NCBI RefSeq assembly: GCF_005503355.1 | Contig: NZ_SCMK01000010.1 | Span: 1 to 64,000, forward strand | DNA: 64,000 bases | Source: Sphingomonas sp. 1F27F7B | GTDB taxonomy: Bacteria > Pseudomonadota > Alphaproteobacteria > Sphingomonadales > Sphingomonadaceae | Reading direction: 5' to 3' | In this document: piece by piece, positions 55,255 to 64,000 of the stretch | How the letters are laid out: every line of letters starts with the position of its first letter | Position numbering within the stretch: the stretch's first letter is position 1 | Notes under the pieces: generated by a model | The model's database searches: none | Told to the model about the DNA's origin: nothing | Seen by the model: only the letters and a program-made list of their open reading frames with translations | Program-made: the position numbers and the translations under genes

Positions 55255-55599
55255 TCAGCCGTCGTAGTCGCCGCCCAGATTCTGGTTGCGCGGCGGCGCG
55301 GCGGCGGTGAGGCGCAGCGCCTCGGCCGAAGCTGCGATCGAGCCGACTTCGTCCGGTGCTTCCTCATCGTCGATCTGCACGCGCTGCAGGCTCGAGACCA
55401 CGGCCTCTTCGAGGTGAGTCGGGCGCACCGTCTCCTCCGCGATCTCGCGCAGGGCGACGACCGGATTCTTGTCGCGGTCGCGATCGATGGTCAGATCGGC
55501 GCCGCCCGAGATCTGGCGGGCGCGCTGCGCCGCGAACAGCACGAGATCGAAACGGTTGGGAACCTTGTCGACGCAATCTTCGACAGTGACGCGCGCCAT
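55255..55599 (-). CDS. rpoZ: RNA polymerase omega subunit
   Basis: 114 residues. It starts [31 protein letters not shown] and continues [16 protein letters not shown], the canonical omega core that chaperones the beta' subunit. The tail is a short variable extension. No spoT or gmk gene follows, unlike in E. coli. Confidence 0.95.
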   Translation of the reverse strand: MARVTVEDCVDKVPNRFDLVLFAAQRARQISGGADLTIDRDRDKNPVVALREIAEETVRPTHLEEAVVSSLQRVQIDDEEAPDEVGSIAASAEALRLTAAAPPRNQNLGGDYDG

Positions 55600-55735
55600 C
55601 TACGCTTCCTTGAAAAACGAAAGTTCGGGAAAGGCGGCGACTTAGGGTCCGGCTGTGGAAAAGTCAAGAAAATGGAGGCGCGAACCGAATCGTGCCGCGT
55701 GCGTTGGAACGCTGCCGCAACGTTCGGAGCTTGTC

Positions 55736-56959
55736 TTGGAAGGTCTCGCCCCTCTTGCCCCCGCCGTCCTGCTCCCGCATCAACCTTCGATGCGCTTCAC
55801 TCAGCCGAGCCACGAGGTCGACGGCAACCGCCTGACTCTGCTGCCGGACGGGCCCGAGCGGCTGGAGGCGCTGCTCGACCTGATGCGCCGCGCCGAGCGG
55901 ACGCTCCGGGTGCTCTATTACATCTATGTCGACGACGCGGCCGGCGCCGCGGTGCGCCAGGGGCTGATCGATGCGGCGGCGCGCGGCGTGAAGGTGAGCC
56001 TGATCGTCGACGGGCTGGGCAGCGAGCACGCCCAGAGCCACGGCTTCTTCGATCCGCTCCATGCGGCCGGCGTCGACGTCTGCCGCTTCGTGCCGCGCTG
56101 GGGGCGGCGCTATCTGCTCAGGAACCACCAGAAGCTCGCGCTTGCCGACGAGGCGCGGGTGATCGTCGGCGGGTTCAACATCGAGGACAGCTATTTCGGT
56201 ACGATCGAGCAGGCCGCGTGGCGGGACCTGGGGTTGCTGGTCGAGGGGCCGGCGGCGAGCCGCCTGGTCGGCTATTACGATGCGCTGTCCAACTGGGCGC
56301 GGCGGCCGCGCGGCAGCCTGCGCAAGCTGGCGAAGACGCTGCGCGCCTGGAGCGAGCCCGAGGGCGCGACCCGCTGGCTGTTCGGCGGCCCGATGCGGCG
56401 GCTCTCGCCCTGGGCGCGCGAAGTGAAGCGCGACATGGAGCGCGCGCACTCGATCGACATCATGGCCGCCTATTTCGCGCCCAATCCGGCGATGCTCCGC
56501 CGGCTCGACCGGGCCGGCCTGCGCGGGCGGGTGCGGCTGATCCTGCCGTCCAAGCTCGATCACGGCGCCGCGATCTGGGCGGCCCGCTTCACATATGCCG
56601 GGTTGCTCAGGAAGCGCGTGCAGATCTACGAATATCAGCCGACCAAGCTCCACACCAAGCTGTTCCTGCTCGACGATGTGGTGAACATCGGCTCGGCCAA
56701 TTTCGACATCCGCTCGATGTTCCTCAATCTCGAGCTGATGTTCCGCGTCGAGGATCCCGGCTTCGCCGCCTATGTCCGCGCATTCGTCGACGGCGAAGTG
56801 GCGCGTTCGGAGCGGATCACGCCCGAACTCTACAAGGCGCGCACGGGCCCCTGGACGCGGATCAAGCAGGCGGCGGCCTATTTCGTGATGGCGGTGCTCG
56901 ACTACAACGTCACGCGGCGGCTCAACTTCGGCCCCAGGGGCTCGCGGCCGCAGGGCTAG
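55736..56959 (+). CDS. Phospholipase D-like enzyme, probable cardiolipin synthase
   Basis: 407 residues from a TTG with GGAG seven bases upstream. Two HKD motifs are present: HQKLALADEARVIVGGFNIED and HTKLFLLDDVVNIGSANFDIRS (motif residues HxKx4D visible in both). The length, the paired HKD halves and RTLRVLYYIYVDD fit ClsA/ClsB-type cardiolipin synthases, which join phosphatidyl groups in the inner membrane. No N-terminal membrane helices are seen, which favours the ClsB type. GTG 55655 or ATG 55790 are alternative starts. Confidence 0.8.
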   Translation: MEGLAPLAPAVLLPHQPSMRFTQPSHEVDGNRLTLLPDGPERLEALLDLMRRAERTLRVLYYIYVDDAAGAAVRQGLIDAAARGVKVSLIVDGLGSEHAQSHGFFDPLHAAGVDVCRFVPRWGRRYLLRNHQKLALADEARVIVGGFNIEDSYFGTIEQAAWRDLGLLVEGPAASRLVGYYDALSNWARRPRGSLRKLAKTLRAWSEPEGATRWLFGGPMRRLSPWAREVKRDMERAHSIDIMAAYFAPNPAMLRRLDRAGLRGRVRLILPSKLDHGAAIWAARFTYAGLLRKRVQIYEYQPTKLHTKLFLLDDVVNIGSANFDIRSMFLNLELMFRVEDPGFAAYVRAFVDGEVARSERITPELYKARTGPWTRIKQAAAYFVMAVLDYNVTRRLNFGPRGSRPQG

Positions 56960-56980
56960 GGTCCAGCGCGCCTGCGCGGC

Positions 56981-57442
56981 TCAATCCTTGATCGTCTCCA
57001 TCGCGACGAAGGTGGAGGTGCTGGCGACGTGCGGCAGGCTCGATATCTTCTCGCCCAGCACGATCCGGTAGCGGCGGATGTCGGCGGTGCGCACCTTCAG
57101 CAGATAATCGAAATTGCTGGCGAGCATGTGGCATTCCTCCACCTCGGGAATGCGCCGCACCGCCGCGTTGAATTCCTGCAGCGCCTTTTCGCGGGTGTCG
57201 GCCAGCTTGACTTCGGTGAAGGCGATATGGTCGAGGCCCAGCCGCGCCGGATCGACGATCGCGCGGAAGCCGCGGATCACGCCCGCATCGGTCAGCCGCT
57301 TGAGCCGCACCTGGGCCGGGGTCTTGGAAAGCCCCACCTGCCGGGCCAGCTCGGTCACCGTCATCCGGCCATCGGCGGCAAGCGCGGCGACGATCTTGCG
57401 GTCGAACTCGTCCAATTCGACTATGGTTGGGGCCTTCCTCAT
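56981..57442 (-). CDS. putR: Lrp/AsnC-family regulator, probable proline regulator PutR
   Basis: 153 residues. The N-terminal helix-turn-helix is MTVTELARQVGLSKTPAQVRLKRLTDAGVI (first parts shown), joined to an RAM ligand domain (HIAFTEVKLAD, EVEECHMLASNFDYLLKVRT). It is divergent from putA with 98 bp between them, the usual PutR arrangement, so it probably activates putA in response to proline. Confidence 0.85.
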   Translation of the reverse strand: MRKAPTIVELDEFDRKIVAALAADGRMTVTELARQVGLSKTPAQVRLKRLTDAGVIRGFRAIVDPARLGLDHIAFTEVKLADTREKALQEFNAAVRRIPEVEECHMLASNFDYLLKVRTADIRRYRIVLGEKISSLPHVASTSTFVAMETIKD

Positions 57443-57540
57443 GATTCCTGCCTAGCAAATGGCCGACAATATGGCGATTCCACCCGCAATTTGCGCTTCA
57501 TAAGTCGGATCGACCTGCCGAAGCGGCGTATCATGGCCGG

Positions 57541-60500
57541 ATGACCCAGCCCGCGCCCTTCACTGCCTTCGCCCCGCCCGTCCGCGAGCCGACTCCGCTC
57601 CGCCAGGCGATCACCGCCGCCTATCGCCGCGACGAGCGCGCGGCGGTGGCGCCGCTGCTCGAGGCGGCGACGCTCGACGCCGCCACGCGCGCCGCGATCC
57701 GCGAGACGGCGACCGGGCTCGTCACCGGCCTGCGCGCCCGGCGCCGCGGCGGCGCGGTCGAATCGCTGGTGCAGGAATATGCGCTGTCGAGCGAAGAGGG
57801 CGTGGCGCTGATGTGCCTGGCCGAGGCGCTGCTGCGCATTCCCGACGACGCCACGCGCGACGCGCTGATCCGCGACAAGATCGCCGATGGCGACTGGCGC
57901 GCGCATCTCGGCGGCAAGTCGCTGTTCGTCAACGCGGCGACCTGGGCGCTGGTGGTGACCGGCAAGCTGGTCGACAGCGTCGACGATCGCGGGCTGGGCG
58001 CCGCGCTGATGCGCCTCGTCGCGCGCGCGGGCGAGCCGGTGATCCGCCGCGCGATCGATCTGGCGATGCGGATGATGGGCGAGCAGTTCGTCACCGGCGA
58101 GACCATCGCCGAGGCGCTCAAGCGCGCCCGCCACGAGGAGGCCAGGGGCTTTCGCTACAGCTACGACATGCTCGGCGAGGCGGCGACCACCGCGGCGGAT
58201 GCCGAGCGCTATTATCGCGATTACGAGAATGCCATCCATGCGATCAGCGCAGCTTCGAGCGGGCGCGGCATCTATGAGGGGCCGGGCATCTCGATCAAGC
58301 TCTCGGCGCTCCACCCGCGCTACAGTCGCGCCCAGGCGGACCGGGTGATGGGCGAGCTGCTGCCCCGGGTGAAGACGCTGGCGGTGCTCGCGCGGCACTA
58401 CGATATCGGCCTCAACATCGATGCCGAGGAAGCCGACCGGCTCGAAATCTCGCTCGACCTGCTGGAGAGCCTGGCGCTGGATCCGGACCTGTCCGGCTGG
58501 GACGGGCTGGGCTTCGTCGTCCAGGCCTATGGAAAGCGCTGTCCCTTCGTGATCGACTGGATCGTGGACCTTGCCGGGCGCGCCGGGCGGCGGATCATGG
58601 TCCGGCTGGTCAAGGGCGCCTATTGGGACGCGGAGATCAAGCGCGCCCAGGTCGACGGGCTGCGCGATTTCCCGGTCTATACCCGCAAGCTCCATACCGA
58701 TGTGGCGTACATCGCCTGTGCGCGGAAGCTGCTCGCGGCGGGCGACCGGGTCTTTCCCCAGTTCGCCACGCACAATGCCCAGACGCTGGCGACGATCTAC
58801 CGGATCGCCGGCCCGGACTTCGCGGTGGGCAAGTACGAGTTCCAGTGCCTGCACGGCATGGGCGAGCCGCTCTACGAGCAAGTGGTGGGCAAGGCGAAGC
58901 TGGATCGTCCGTGCCGCATCTATGCGCCGGTCGGCACGCATGAGACGCTGCTGGCCTATCTCGTGCGCCGTCTGCTGGAAAATGGCGCCAACTCCTCCTT
59001 CGTGAACCGTATCGCGGATCCCGGAATTCCCGTTTCCGAGCTGGTCGCCGACCCCGTCGAGGCAGTGCGCGCGATGCCCGATCCCGGCGCGCATCACGAC
59101 AGGATCGCGCTGCCCGCTTCGCTCTATCCCGACCGCCGCAATTCGGACGGCATCGACCTGAGCGACGAGAACGCCCTCGCCGCCCTGGCCGAGGCGCTTC
59201 ACGGCAGTGCCGCGACCGCGTGGCGTGCCGCGCCCGCCGATGGGCAGGGGGTGCCACGCAAGATATTGAATCCGGCTGATAATCGTGACGAGGTTGGCGA
59301 GGTGGTCGAGATCTCGCCCGCTGCCGCCGCCGCTGCCGTCGCGCGCGCCGCAGCTTCCGGCTGGGGCGCTATCCCGGTTGCGGAGCGTGCCGCCATGCTC
59401 GAGCGCGCCGCCGATGCGATGCAGGCGCAAATGCCGGTCCTGCTCGGCCTGATCGTGCGCGAAGCGGGCAAGTCGCTGCCCAACGCGATCGCCGAGGTGC
59501 GCGAAGCGATCGATTTCCTGCGCTATTATGCGGCGCGTGCGCGCGCGACCTTCGGTCCCGCCCAGCTGCCGCTCGGCCCGGTGGTGTGCATCAGCCCGTG
59601 GAACTTCCCGCTGGCGATCTTCACCGGCCAGGTGGCGGCGGCGCTGGTGGCGGGCAATGCGGTGCTGGCCAAGCCGGCCGAGGAAACGCCGCTGATCGCC
59701 GCCCAGGCAGTGGCGCTGCTCCACGCGGCGGGAGTTCCCGCCGATGCGCTCCAGCTCGTTCCCGGCGACGGCGCGATCGGCGCGGCGCTGGTCGGCGCGC
59801 CGGAGACCGCCGGCGTGATGTTCACCGGCTCGACCGACGTGGCGCGGCTGATCCAGCGCCAGCTCGCTCCGCGCCTCTCTCCGGCGGGCCGGCCCATCCC
59901 GCTGGTGGCGGAGACGGGCGGCCAGAACGCGATGATCGTCGATTCCTCGGCGCTCGCCGAGCAGGTCGTCGCCGACGTCATCGCCTCGGCGTTCGACAGC
60001 GCGGGCCAGCGCTGTTCGGCGCTCAGGATCCTGTGCTTGCAGGAAGAAGTCGCCGATCGCACGCTGGCGATGCTCAAGGGCGCGCTCAAGGAATTGCGCA
60101 TCGGCCGCACCGATGCGCTCAACGTCGATACCGGCCCGGTGATCACGGCCGAGGCGCGCGACAATATCGAGCGCCATGTCGCGACCATGCGCGCGCGGGG
60201 CCACCGCATCGAGCAGCAGGACCTGCCGGCCGCCACCGGGCACGGCACCTTCGTGCCGCCGACGATCATCGAGATCGATGCGATCGCCGATGTCGAGCGC
60301 GAGGTGTTCGGCCCGGTGCTCCATGTGCTGCGCTATCGCCGCGACGACCTGTCGGCGCTGATCGATGCGATCAACGCCACCGGCTATGGCCTCACCTTCG
60401 GCCTGCACACCCGGCTGGACGAGACGGTCGCCGAAGTGACTGCGCGCGTGAAGGCGGGCAATCTCTATGTGAACCGCAACGTGATCGGCGCGATCGTCGG

Positions 60501-61128
60501 GGTGCAGCCCTTTGGCGGGCGGGGGCTGTCGGGCACCGGCCCGAAGGCGGGCGGCCCGCTCTATCTCGGCCGGCTGGTCGGCACGGCGCCGGTGGCGGTG
60601 GAGCCCCGGGGTGCGGCCGCGACGCCGCTGGCCGAATTCGCCACCTGGCTCGAGGCCCAGGGCGAGCCGCGTGCCGCCGATGCAGCACGGCGCTATGGCG
60701 CGGCCTCGGCGTTCGGGGTGGAGCGCGAGCTGCCGGGTCCGGTGGGCGAGCGCAACCTCTATGCGCTGCATTCGCGCGGCCGCATCCTGATGCGCCCCGT
60801 GACGATGGCCGGCCTGTATGGCCAGATGGCCGCAGTGCTGGCGACGGGCAACCGGGGCATGCTGGACGGGATGGCGCTGCCCCATGGTCTGCCGCCCCGC
60901 GTCGCCGCTGCCTTCGCGCCCGACGCAGCCGAGCCCATCGCCGCCGCGCTGGTCGAAGGCGATGCCGCGGCGGTAGCCGAAGCGCTGGCGGCGCGGGACG
61001 GCCCGATCGTTCCGCTGCTCGCCGCGGGCGAACAGGGCTATCCGATCGATCTGCTGCTCGAGGAAGTGTCGATCTCGATCAACACCACTGCGGCCGGAGG
61101 CAATGCCAGCCTGATGACGATCGGCTGA
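57541..61128 (+). CDS. putA: Bifunctional proline dehydrogenase / P5C dehydrogenase PutA
   Basis: 1195 residues. The proline dehydrogenase barrel has YEGPGISIKLSALHPRYSRAQ, LNIDAEEADRLEISLDLLE and the RRL-type VRRLLENGANSSFVNR. The aldehyde dehydrogenase has VCISPWNFPLAIFTGQVAAALVAGN, the Glu in VAETGGQNAMIVD and the catalytic Cys in SAGQRCSALRIL. It oxidises proline to glutamate with channelled P5C, passing electrons to the quinone pool. The ribbon-helix-helix DNA-binding domain of E. coli PutA is absent, so control must come from PutR. About 130 residues after the ALDH form the C-terminal lid. Confidence 0.95.
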   Translation: MTQPAPFTAFAPPVREPTPLRQAITAAYRRDERAAVAPLLEAATLDAATRAAIRETATGLVTGLRARRRGGAVESLVQEYALSSEEGVALMCLAEALLRIPDDATRDALIRDKIADGDWRAHLGGKSLFVNAATWALVVTGKLVDSVDDRGLGAALMRLVARAGEPVIRRAIDLAMRMMGEQFVTGETIAEALKRARHEEARGFRYSYDMLGEAATTAADAERYYRDYENAIHAISAASSGRGIYEGPGISIKLSALHPRYSRAQADRVMGELLPRVKTLAVLARHYDIGLNIDAEEADRLEISLDLLESLALDPDLSGWDGLGFVVQAYGKRCPFVIDWIVDLAGRAGRRIMVRLVKGAYWDAEIKRAQVDGLRDFPVYTRKLHTDVAYIACARKLLAAGDRVFPQFATHNAQTLATIYRIAGPDFAVGKYEFQCLHGMGEPLYEQVVGKAKLDRPCRIYAPVGTHETLLAYLVRRLLENGANSSFVNRIADPGIPVSELVADPVEAVRAMPDPGAHHDRIALPASLYPDRRNSDGIDLSDENALAALAEALHGSAATAWRAAPADGQGVPRKILNPADNRDEVGEVVEISPAAAAAAVARAAASGWGAIPVAERAAMLERAADAMQAQMPVLLGLIVREAGKSLPNAIAEVREAIDFLRYYAARARATFGPAQLPLGPVVCISPWNFPLAIFTGQVAAALVAGNAVLAKPAEETPLIAAQAVALLHAAGVPADALQLVPGDGAIGAALVGAPETAGVMFTGSTDVARLIQRQLAPRLSPAGRPIPLVAETGGQNAMIVDSSALAEQVVADVIASAFDSAGQRCSALRILCLQEEVADRTLAMLKGALKELRIGRTDALNVDTGPVITAEARDNIERHVATMRARGHRIEQQDLPAATGHGTFVPPTIIEIDAIADVEREVFGPVLHVLRYRRDDLSALIDAINATGYGLTFGLHTRLDETVAEVTARVKAGNLYVNRNVIGAIVGVQPFGGRGLSGTGPKAGGPLYLGRLVGTAPVAVEPRGAAATPLAEFATWLEAQGEPRAADAARRYGAASAFGVERELPGPVGERNLYALHSRGRILMRPVTMAGLYGQMAAVLATGNRGMLDGMALPHGLPPRVAAAFAPDAAEPIAAALVEGDAAAVAEALAARDGPIVPLLAAGEQGYPIDLLLEEVSISINTTAAGGNASLMTIG

Positions 61129-61266
61129 GTCAGGCGGCAGGCCCGAGGCGTCGCGGGACAGCGCCGGAGGCCGCGCGGATGCCATCCGGCGCTTGCCTCT
61201 CCGTCCGCCGCGCGGCATGGGGTGAGGCTCGGCCGGCAGGCAGGTTTCAGTTCCAGGACCAAGGGC

Positions 61267-62187
61267 ATGAACGACAAACTCATAGTGCTGATCGGCGGCG
61301 GCGGTTTCGTCGGCCGCTATGTCGCGCAGGAACTGCTCACCGCGGGCGCCCGGGTGCGAATCGCCCAGCGCCGCCCGCGCGACGCCTGGTTCCTCAAACC
61401 GCTGGGCGGCCTGGGCCAGACTCAGTTCGTCGCCGCCGACGTGACTCAGCCCGAGACGATCGCTGCCGCGGTTGCCGGCGCCGATGCGGTGGTGAACCTT
61501 GCGGGCGTGCTCAAGGGCGATTTCGACGGCGTCAACGCGGCCGGTGCGCATGCCGTGGCCGCGGCGGCCAAGGCGGCGGGCGTCGCGTCGCTCGTCCATT
61601 TCTCCGCGCTCGGCGCCGATACGGATTCGGCTTCTGCCTATGGCCGCTCCAAGGCGGCGGGCGAGGAAGCGGTGCGGCGTGCCTTCCCCGAAGCGGTGAT
61701 CCTGCGCCCCTCCTTCGTCTTCGGGCGGGAGGACCAGTTCACCAACCGGTTCGCCGCGATGCTGGGCATGGGCCCGGTGGTGCCGGTGCTGCGCGCCGAA
61801 GTGCGCTTCCAGCCGGTCTATGTCGTCGATGTCGCACGGGCGGCGGTCGCCGCGCTTGCCGTGTCGGAGAAGTCCGCCGGCAAGACCTATGCGCTGGGCG
61901 GACCTGACACGCTGACCATGGCGGGCCTGCTCCACTGGCTCGCGGAGGCGACCGGCCACAAGCCGGCCTTTGCCGAGCTGCCCGATCCGCTCGGCGCGCT
62001 GATTGCGGCGCTGCCCGGCACGCCGATCACGCGCGACCAGTGGCGCATGCTCCAGGCGGACAATGTCGCGGGCGATGCCCCCGGCTTGGCCGCGCTGGGG
62101 ATCGAGCCGACGCCGCTGGCCAGCGTCGCGCCGGCCTGGCTGGTGCGCTATCGCCGCAACGGCCGCTTCGCCAAGCTGGCCGCCTGA
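61267..62187 (+). CDS. NDUFA9-like NAD(P)-binding protein (complex I-associated reductase family)
   Basis: 306 residues, short-chain/atypical SDR. The dinucleotide loop is IVLIGGGGFVGRYVAQELLTAG, and there are DAVVNLAGVLKG, VHFSALGADTDSASAYGRSKAAGEE and PSFVFGREDQFTNRFAAML. This is the pattern of bacterial homologues of the mitochondrial complex I subunit NDUFA9. It probably binds NAD(P)H at the membrane, but its reaction is unknown. I start at ATG 61267, 138 bp after putA. Confidence 0.8.
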   Translation: MNDKLIVLIGGGGFVGRYVAQELLTAGARVRIAQRRPRDAWFLKPLGGLGQTQFVAADVTQPETIAAAVAGADAVVNLAGVLKGDFDGVNAAGAHAVAAAAKAAGVASLVHFSALGADTDSASAYGRSKAAGEEAVRRAFPEAVILRPSFVFGREDQFTNRFAAMLGMGPVVPVLRAEVRFQPVYVVDVARAAVAALAVSEKSAGKTYALGGPDTLTMAGLLHWLAEATGHKPAFAELPDPLGALIAALPGTPITRDQWRMLQADNVAGDAPGLAALGIEPTPLASVAPAWLVRYRRNGRFAKLAA

Positions 62188-62228
62188 CCATCTTCTCGCG
62201 CCGCCGGCGCATCGGAGCCTAGCCAAGC

Positions 62229-63035
62229 ATGAGCGAAACCCTGGTCGCGATCCTCCTCGGCATTGTCGAGGGGATCACTGAATTCCTGCCGGTCTCCTCG
62301 ACCGGCCATCTGATCCTCGCTTCCGAGCTGCTCGGCTATGACGCGGCCACCTGGGCGATGTTCAACGTCGTCATCCAGCTCGGCGCGATCCTGGCGGTGG
62401 TGGTGCTCTATTGGCGTACCTTCTGGGCAGTGGCTTCCGGCCTGCTGCGGATGAATCCGGTCTCGTGGCGCTTCACTCGCAATCTGCTCGTCGCCTTCAT
62501 TCCCGCCGCGGTGATCGGCCTCGCGCTCCATTCGAAGATCGAGGCGCTGCTCGGCGAGCCGATGGTGGTTGCCTGGGCGCTGGTGATCGGCGGCATCGCC
62601 ATCCTCGTGATCGAGCGGCTGGTGAAGTCCGCCACGATTCACGGCATCGCCGAGATTCCGCTGGTCCGCGTGATCGGCATCGGCTTCATCCAGTGCATCG
62701 CGATGATCCCGGGCGTCAGCCGTTCGGGCGCGACGATCATGGGCGCGCTCAGCCTGGGCGTGGAGCGGCGCACCGCCGCCGAGTTCAGCTTCTTCCTCGC
62801 CATCCCCACCATGCTGGGCGCCACCACGCTCGAGCTGCTCAAGAATCACGACGCGATCGCCTCGGCCCGAGTGGGATGGGACGAGATCGCGATCGGCTTC
62901 GTCACGGCGTTCATCGTCGCGATCGTGGTGATCAAATGGTTCGTCGGCATCGTCTCCAAGCATGGCTTCGCACCCTTTGCCTGGTACCGAATCATCGCCG
63001 GCATCAGTGCGATCGTCTGGCTTTCGATGAGATAG
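62229..63035 (+). CDS. uppP: Undecaprenyl-diphosphate phosphatase
   Basis: 268 residues with about eight membrane helices. The two active-site regions are GIVEGITEFLPVSSTGHLILA and MIPGVSRSGATIMGALSLG (catalytic Glu, Ser and Arg visible). It recycles undecaprenyl diphosphate to the monophosphate carrier for peptidoglycan and gives bacitracin tolerance when overproduced. It lies 41 bp after the NDUFA9-like gene. Confidence 0.95.
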   Translation: MSETLVAILLGIVEGITEFLPVSSTGHLILASELLGYDAATWAMFNVVIQLGAILAVVVLYWRTFWAVASGLLRMNPVSWRFTRNLLVAFIPAAVIGLALHSKIEALLGEPMVVAWALVIGGIAILVIERLVKSATIHGIAEIPLVRVIGIGFIQCIAMIPGVSRSGATIMGALSLGVERRTAAEFSFFLAIPTMLGATTLELLKNHDAIASARVGWDEIAIGFVTAFIVAIVVIKWFVGIVSKHGFAPFAWYRIIAGISAIVWLSMR

Positions 63036-63107
63036 GCCCGGAACGGCCATAAAACGGCGTAAGAATATTTCAAATTCTGGGCGCCGGGCCGGAAAAAGCC
63101 AATATAG

Positions 63108-63126
63108 GTCAGTATTACTGACTTTT
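63108..63126 (+). terminator. Short hairpin with T-run between uppP and gltD
   Basis: GTCAGT-ATT-ACTGAC (63108-63122) followed by TTTT fits a weak intrinsic terminator 73 bp past the uppP stop and 32 bp before gltD. The 6-bp stem is short, and the surrounding AT-rich DNA could equally be part of the gltD promoter. Confidence 0.4.
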
Positions 63127-63157
63127 ATCGACTCGCTTGTGGCGTTAGCGCGGCCGC

Positions 63158-64000
63158 ATGGCGGAAACGATGCTCAAATTCGTTGGAACGGCGCAGGCTT
63201 ATCCGGGCAAGCGCGGAGCGGAACTGCGCGCGGAGGATTTCCGCGAGATCGCGGATCGCTATGCGGTGCCGGCGGCGGAGGAGCAGGCCAGCCGCTGCTC
63301 GCAATGCGGCGTGCCCTATTGCTCGGTGCACTGCCCGCTGCACAACCACATCCCGGACTGGCTGCGGCTGACGGCAGAGGGGCGCCTGCGCGAAGCCTAT
63401 GCGCTGTCGAACAGCACTTCGACCATGCCGGAAATCTGCGGCCGCATCTGCCCGCAGGACCGGCTGTGCGAAGGCAATTGCGTCATCGAATTCTCCGGGC
63501 ACGGCGCCGTCACCATCGGCTCGGTCGAGAAGTTCATCACCGACACCGCCTGGGAGGAGGGCTGGGTCGAGCCGGTCGCGGTGGGGCCGGCGCGCGGCCA
63601 GTCGGTCGGCATCATCGGCGCGGGCCCGGCGGGCCTGGCGGCGGCCGAGTATCTGCGCGAATATGGCTATGAAGTGCATGTCTATGATCGGCATGATCGC
63701 GCCGGCGGCCTGCTCACTTACGGCATTCCGGGCTTCAAGCTCGAGAAGCAGATCGTCATGCGCCGGATCGAGCGGCTGGAGCAGGGCGGGATCGCCTTTC
63801 ACCTGGGCTTCGCGGTCGGCCGCGAGGCGAGCCTCGACGATCTGCGCAAGCGGCACGATGCGCTGCTGATCGCCACCGGCGTCTACAAGGCACGCGGCAT
63901 CCAGGCGCCGGGCGTCGGCGCGGCGGGAATCGTCGAGGCGCTCGACTATCTTACGGCCTCCAACCGCAAGGGTTTCGGCGACACGGTTCCGGCCTTTGAC
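63158..64000 (+). CDS. gltD: Glutamate synthase small subunit, 5' part (cut by window end)
   Basis: 281 codons are present before the window ends. It begins MAETMLKFVGTAQAYPGKR and has two cysteine clusters that bind the 4Fe-4S centres (CSQCGVPYCSVHCPLHN and CGRICPQDRLCEGNC), then the FAD loop VGIIGAGPAGLAAAEYL and GGLLTYGIPGFKL. GltD feeds NADPH electrons to GltB for ammonia assimilation. The rest of the subunit and gltB lie beyond 64000. Confidence 0.94.
   Translation, partial: MAETMLKFVGTAQAYPGKRGAELRAEDFREIADRYAVPAAEEQASRCSQCGVPYCSVHCPLHNHIPDWLRLTAEGRLREAYALSNSTSTMPEICGRICPQDRLCEGNCVIEFSGHGAVTIGSVEKFITDTAWEEGWVEPVAVGPARGQSVGIIGAGPAGLAAAEYLREYGYEVHVYDRHDRAGGLLTYGIPGFKLEKQIVMRRIERLEQGGIAFHLGFAVGREASLDDLRKRHDALLIATGVYKARGIQAPGVGAAGIVEALDYLTASNRKGFGDTVPAFD

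Noticed and set aside
57439..62226. A 1595-residue open frame on the minus strand antisense to putA and its neighbour
   Set aside because: It is a by-product of the codon bias of a GC-rich gene: composition is dominated by Arg, His, Asp and Gly, no family motif is present, and the plus strand carries full PutA.

Overview
The window looks like chromosome from a Sphingomonas-type alphaproteobacterium (Sphingomonadaceae). The evidence is high GC, dense operons with 1-8 bp start/stop overlaps, a CcrM-type GANTC methyltransferase, the lysA-lipoprotein-argH-tlpA neighbourhood, the three-gene proton transhydrogenase preceded by a 46-residue aa3-oxidase subunit IV gene, and a single-flagellin fli cluster. 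This placement comes from family recognition by eye; no database search was run.

Layout. 1-1371 is an accessory edge: the end of an IS3-type element, a T5orf172/GIY-YIG-like gene and repeat-bearing non-coding DNA, all on the 3' side of a tRNA-Val gene (1372-1447). 1502-6954 holds a winged-helix regulator, a membrane protein, and the pntAA-pntAB-pntB operon with a DUF559 endonuclease-like gene wedged inside it between two inverted REP-like double hairpins. 7108-13558 carries an NtrC-type regulator, a DNA alkylation repair protein, a LytTR regulator, folP and ccrM. 13559-14996 is an AT-richer patch with two DnaA boxes, GANTC sites, a 54-residue protein and a GTPase. 15019-18549 is a coupled minus-strand run (glmM, a small membrane protein, a DUF1272 protein, thiD fused to a VOC domain, rnhB). 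18622-24825 has two transporters, gor, a membrane protein and an M28 peptidase.

24967-41554 is a flagellar block: flagellin on the minus strand, then divergently a FlbD/FleQ-like sigma-54 activator and fliEFGHIJKLMNOPQR-flhB-fliD-fliS as one near-continuous operon. It encodes the MS ring, switch, export ATPase and gate, hook-length control, cap and flagellin chaperone. flhA, rod, hook, stator and fliA genes are not in the window.

41605-64000 is mostly housekeeping: a CaiB-type CoA transferase, an FMN reductase, a response regulator without its usual lysine, a CorA-type transporter, a siroheme-synthase N-domain protein, lysA, argH and tlpA, then rutBCDA for pyrimidine breakdown, an RcnB-like protein, tRNA-Gln, ppx/gppA, rlmE, rpoZ, a cardiolipin-synthase-like PLD enzyme, putR/putA, an NDUFA9-like reductase, uppP and the 5' part of gltD.

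Most unusual points: the DUF559 gene in its inverted covarying hairpin repeats, with the outer repeat arm supplying the ribosome-binding site of pntAB; the in-frame ThiD-VOC fusion; the small-protein/GTPase patch beside ccrM; the 24-bp perfect hairpin between fliI and fliJ; and argH/tlpA start codons that overlap on opposite strands.
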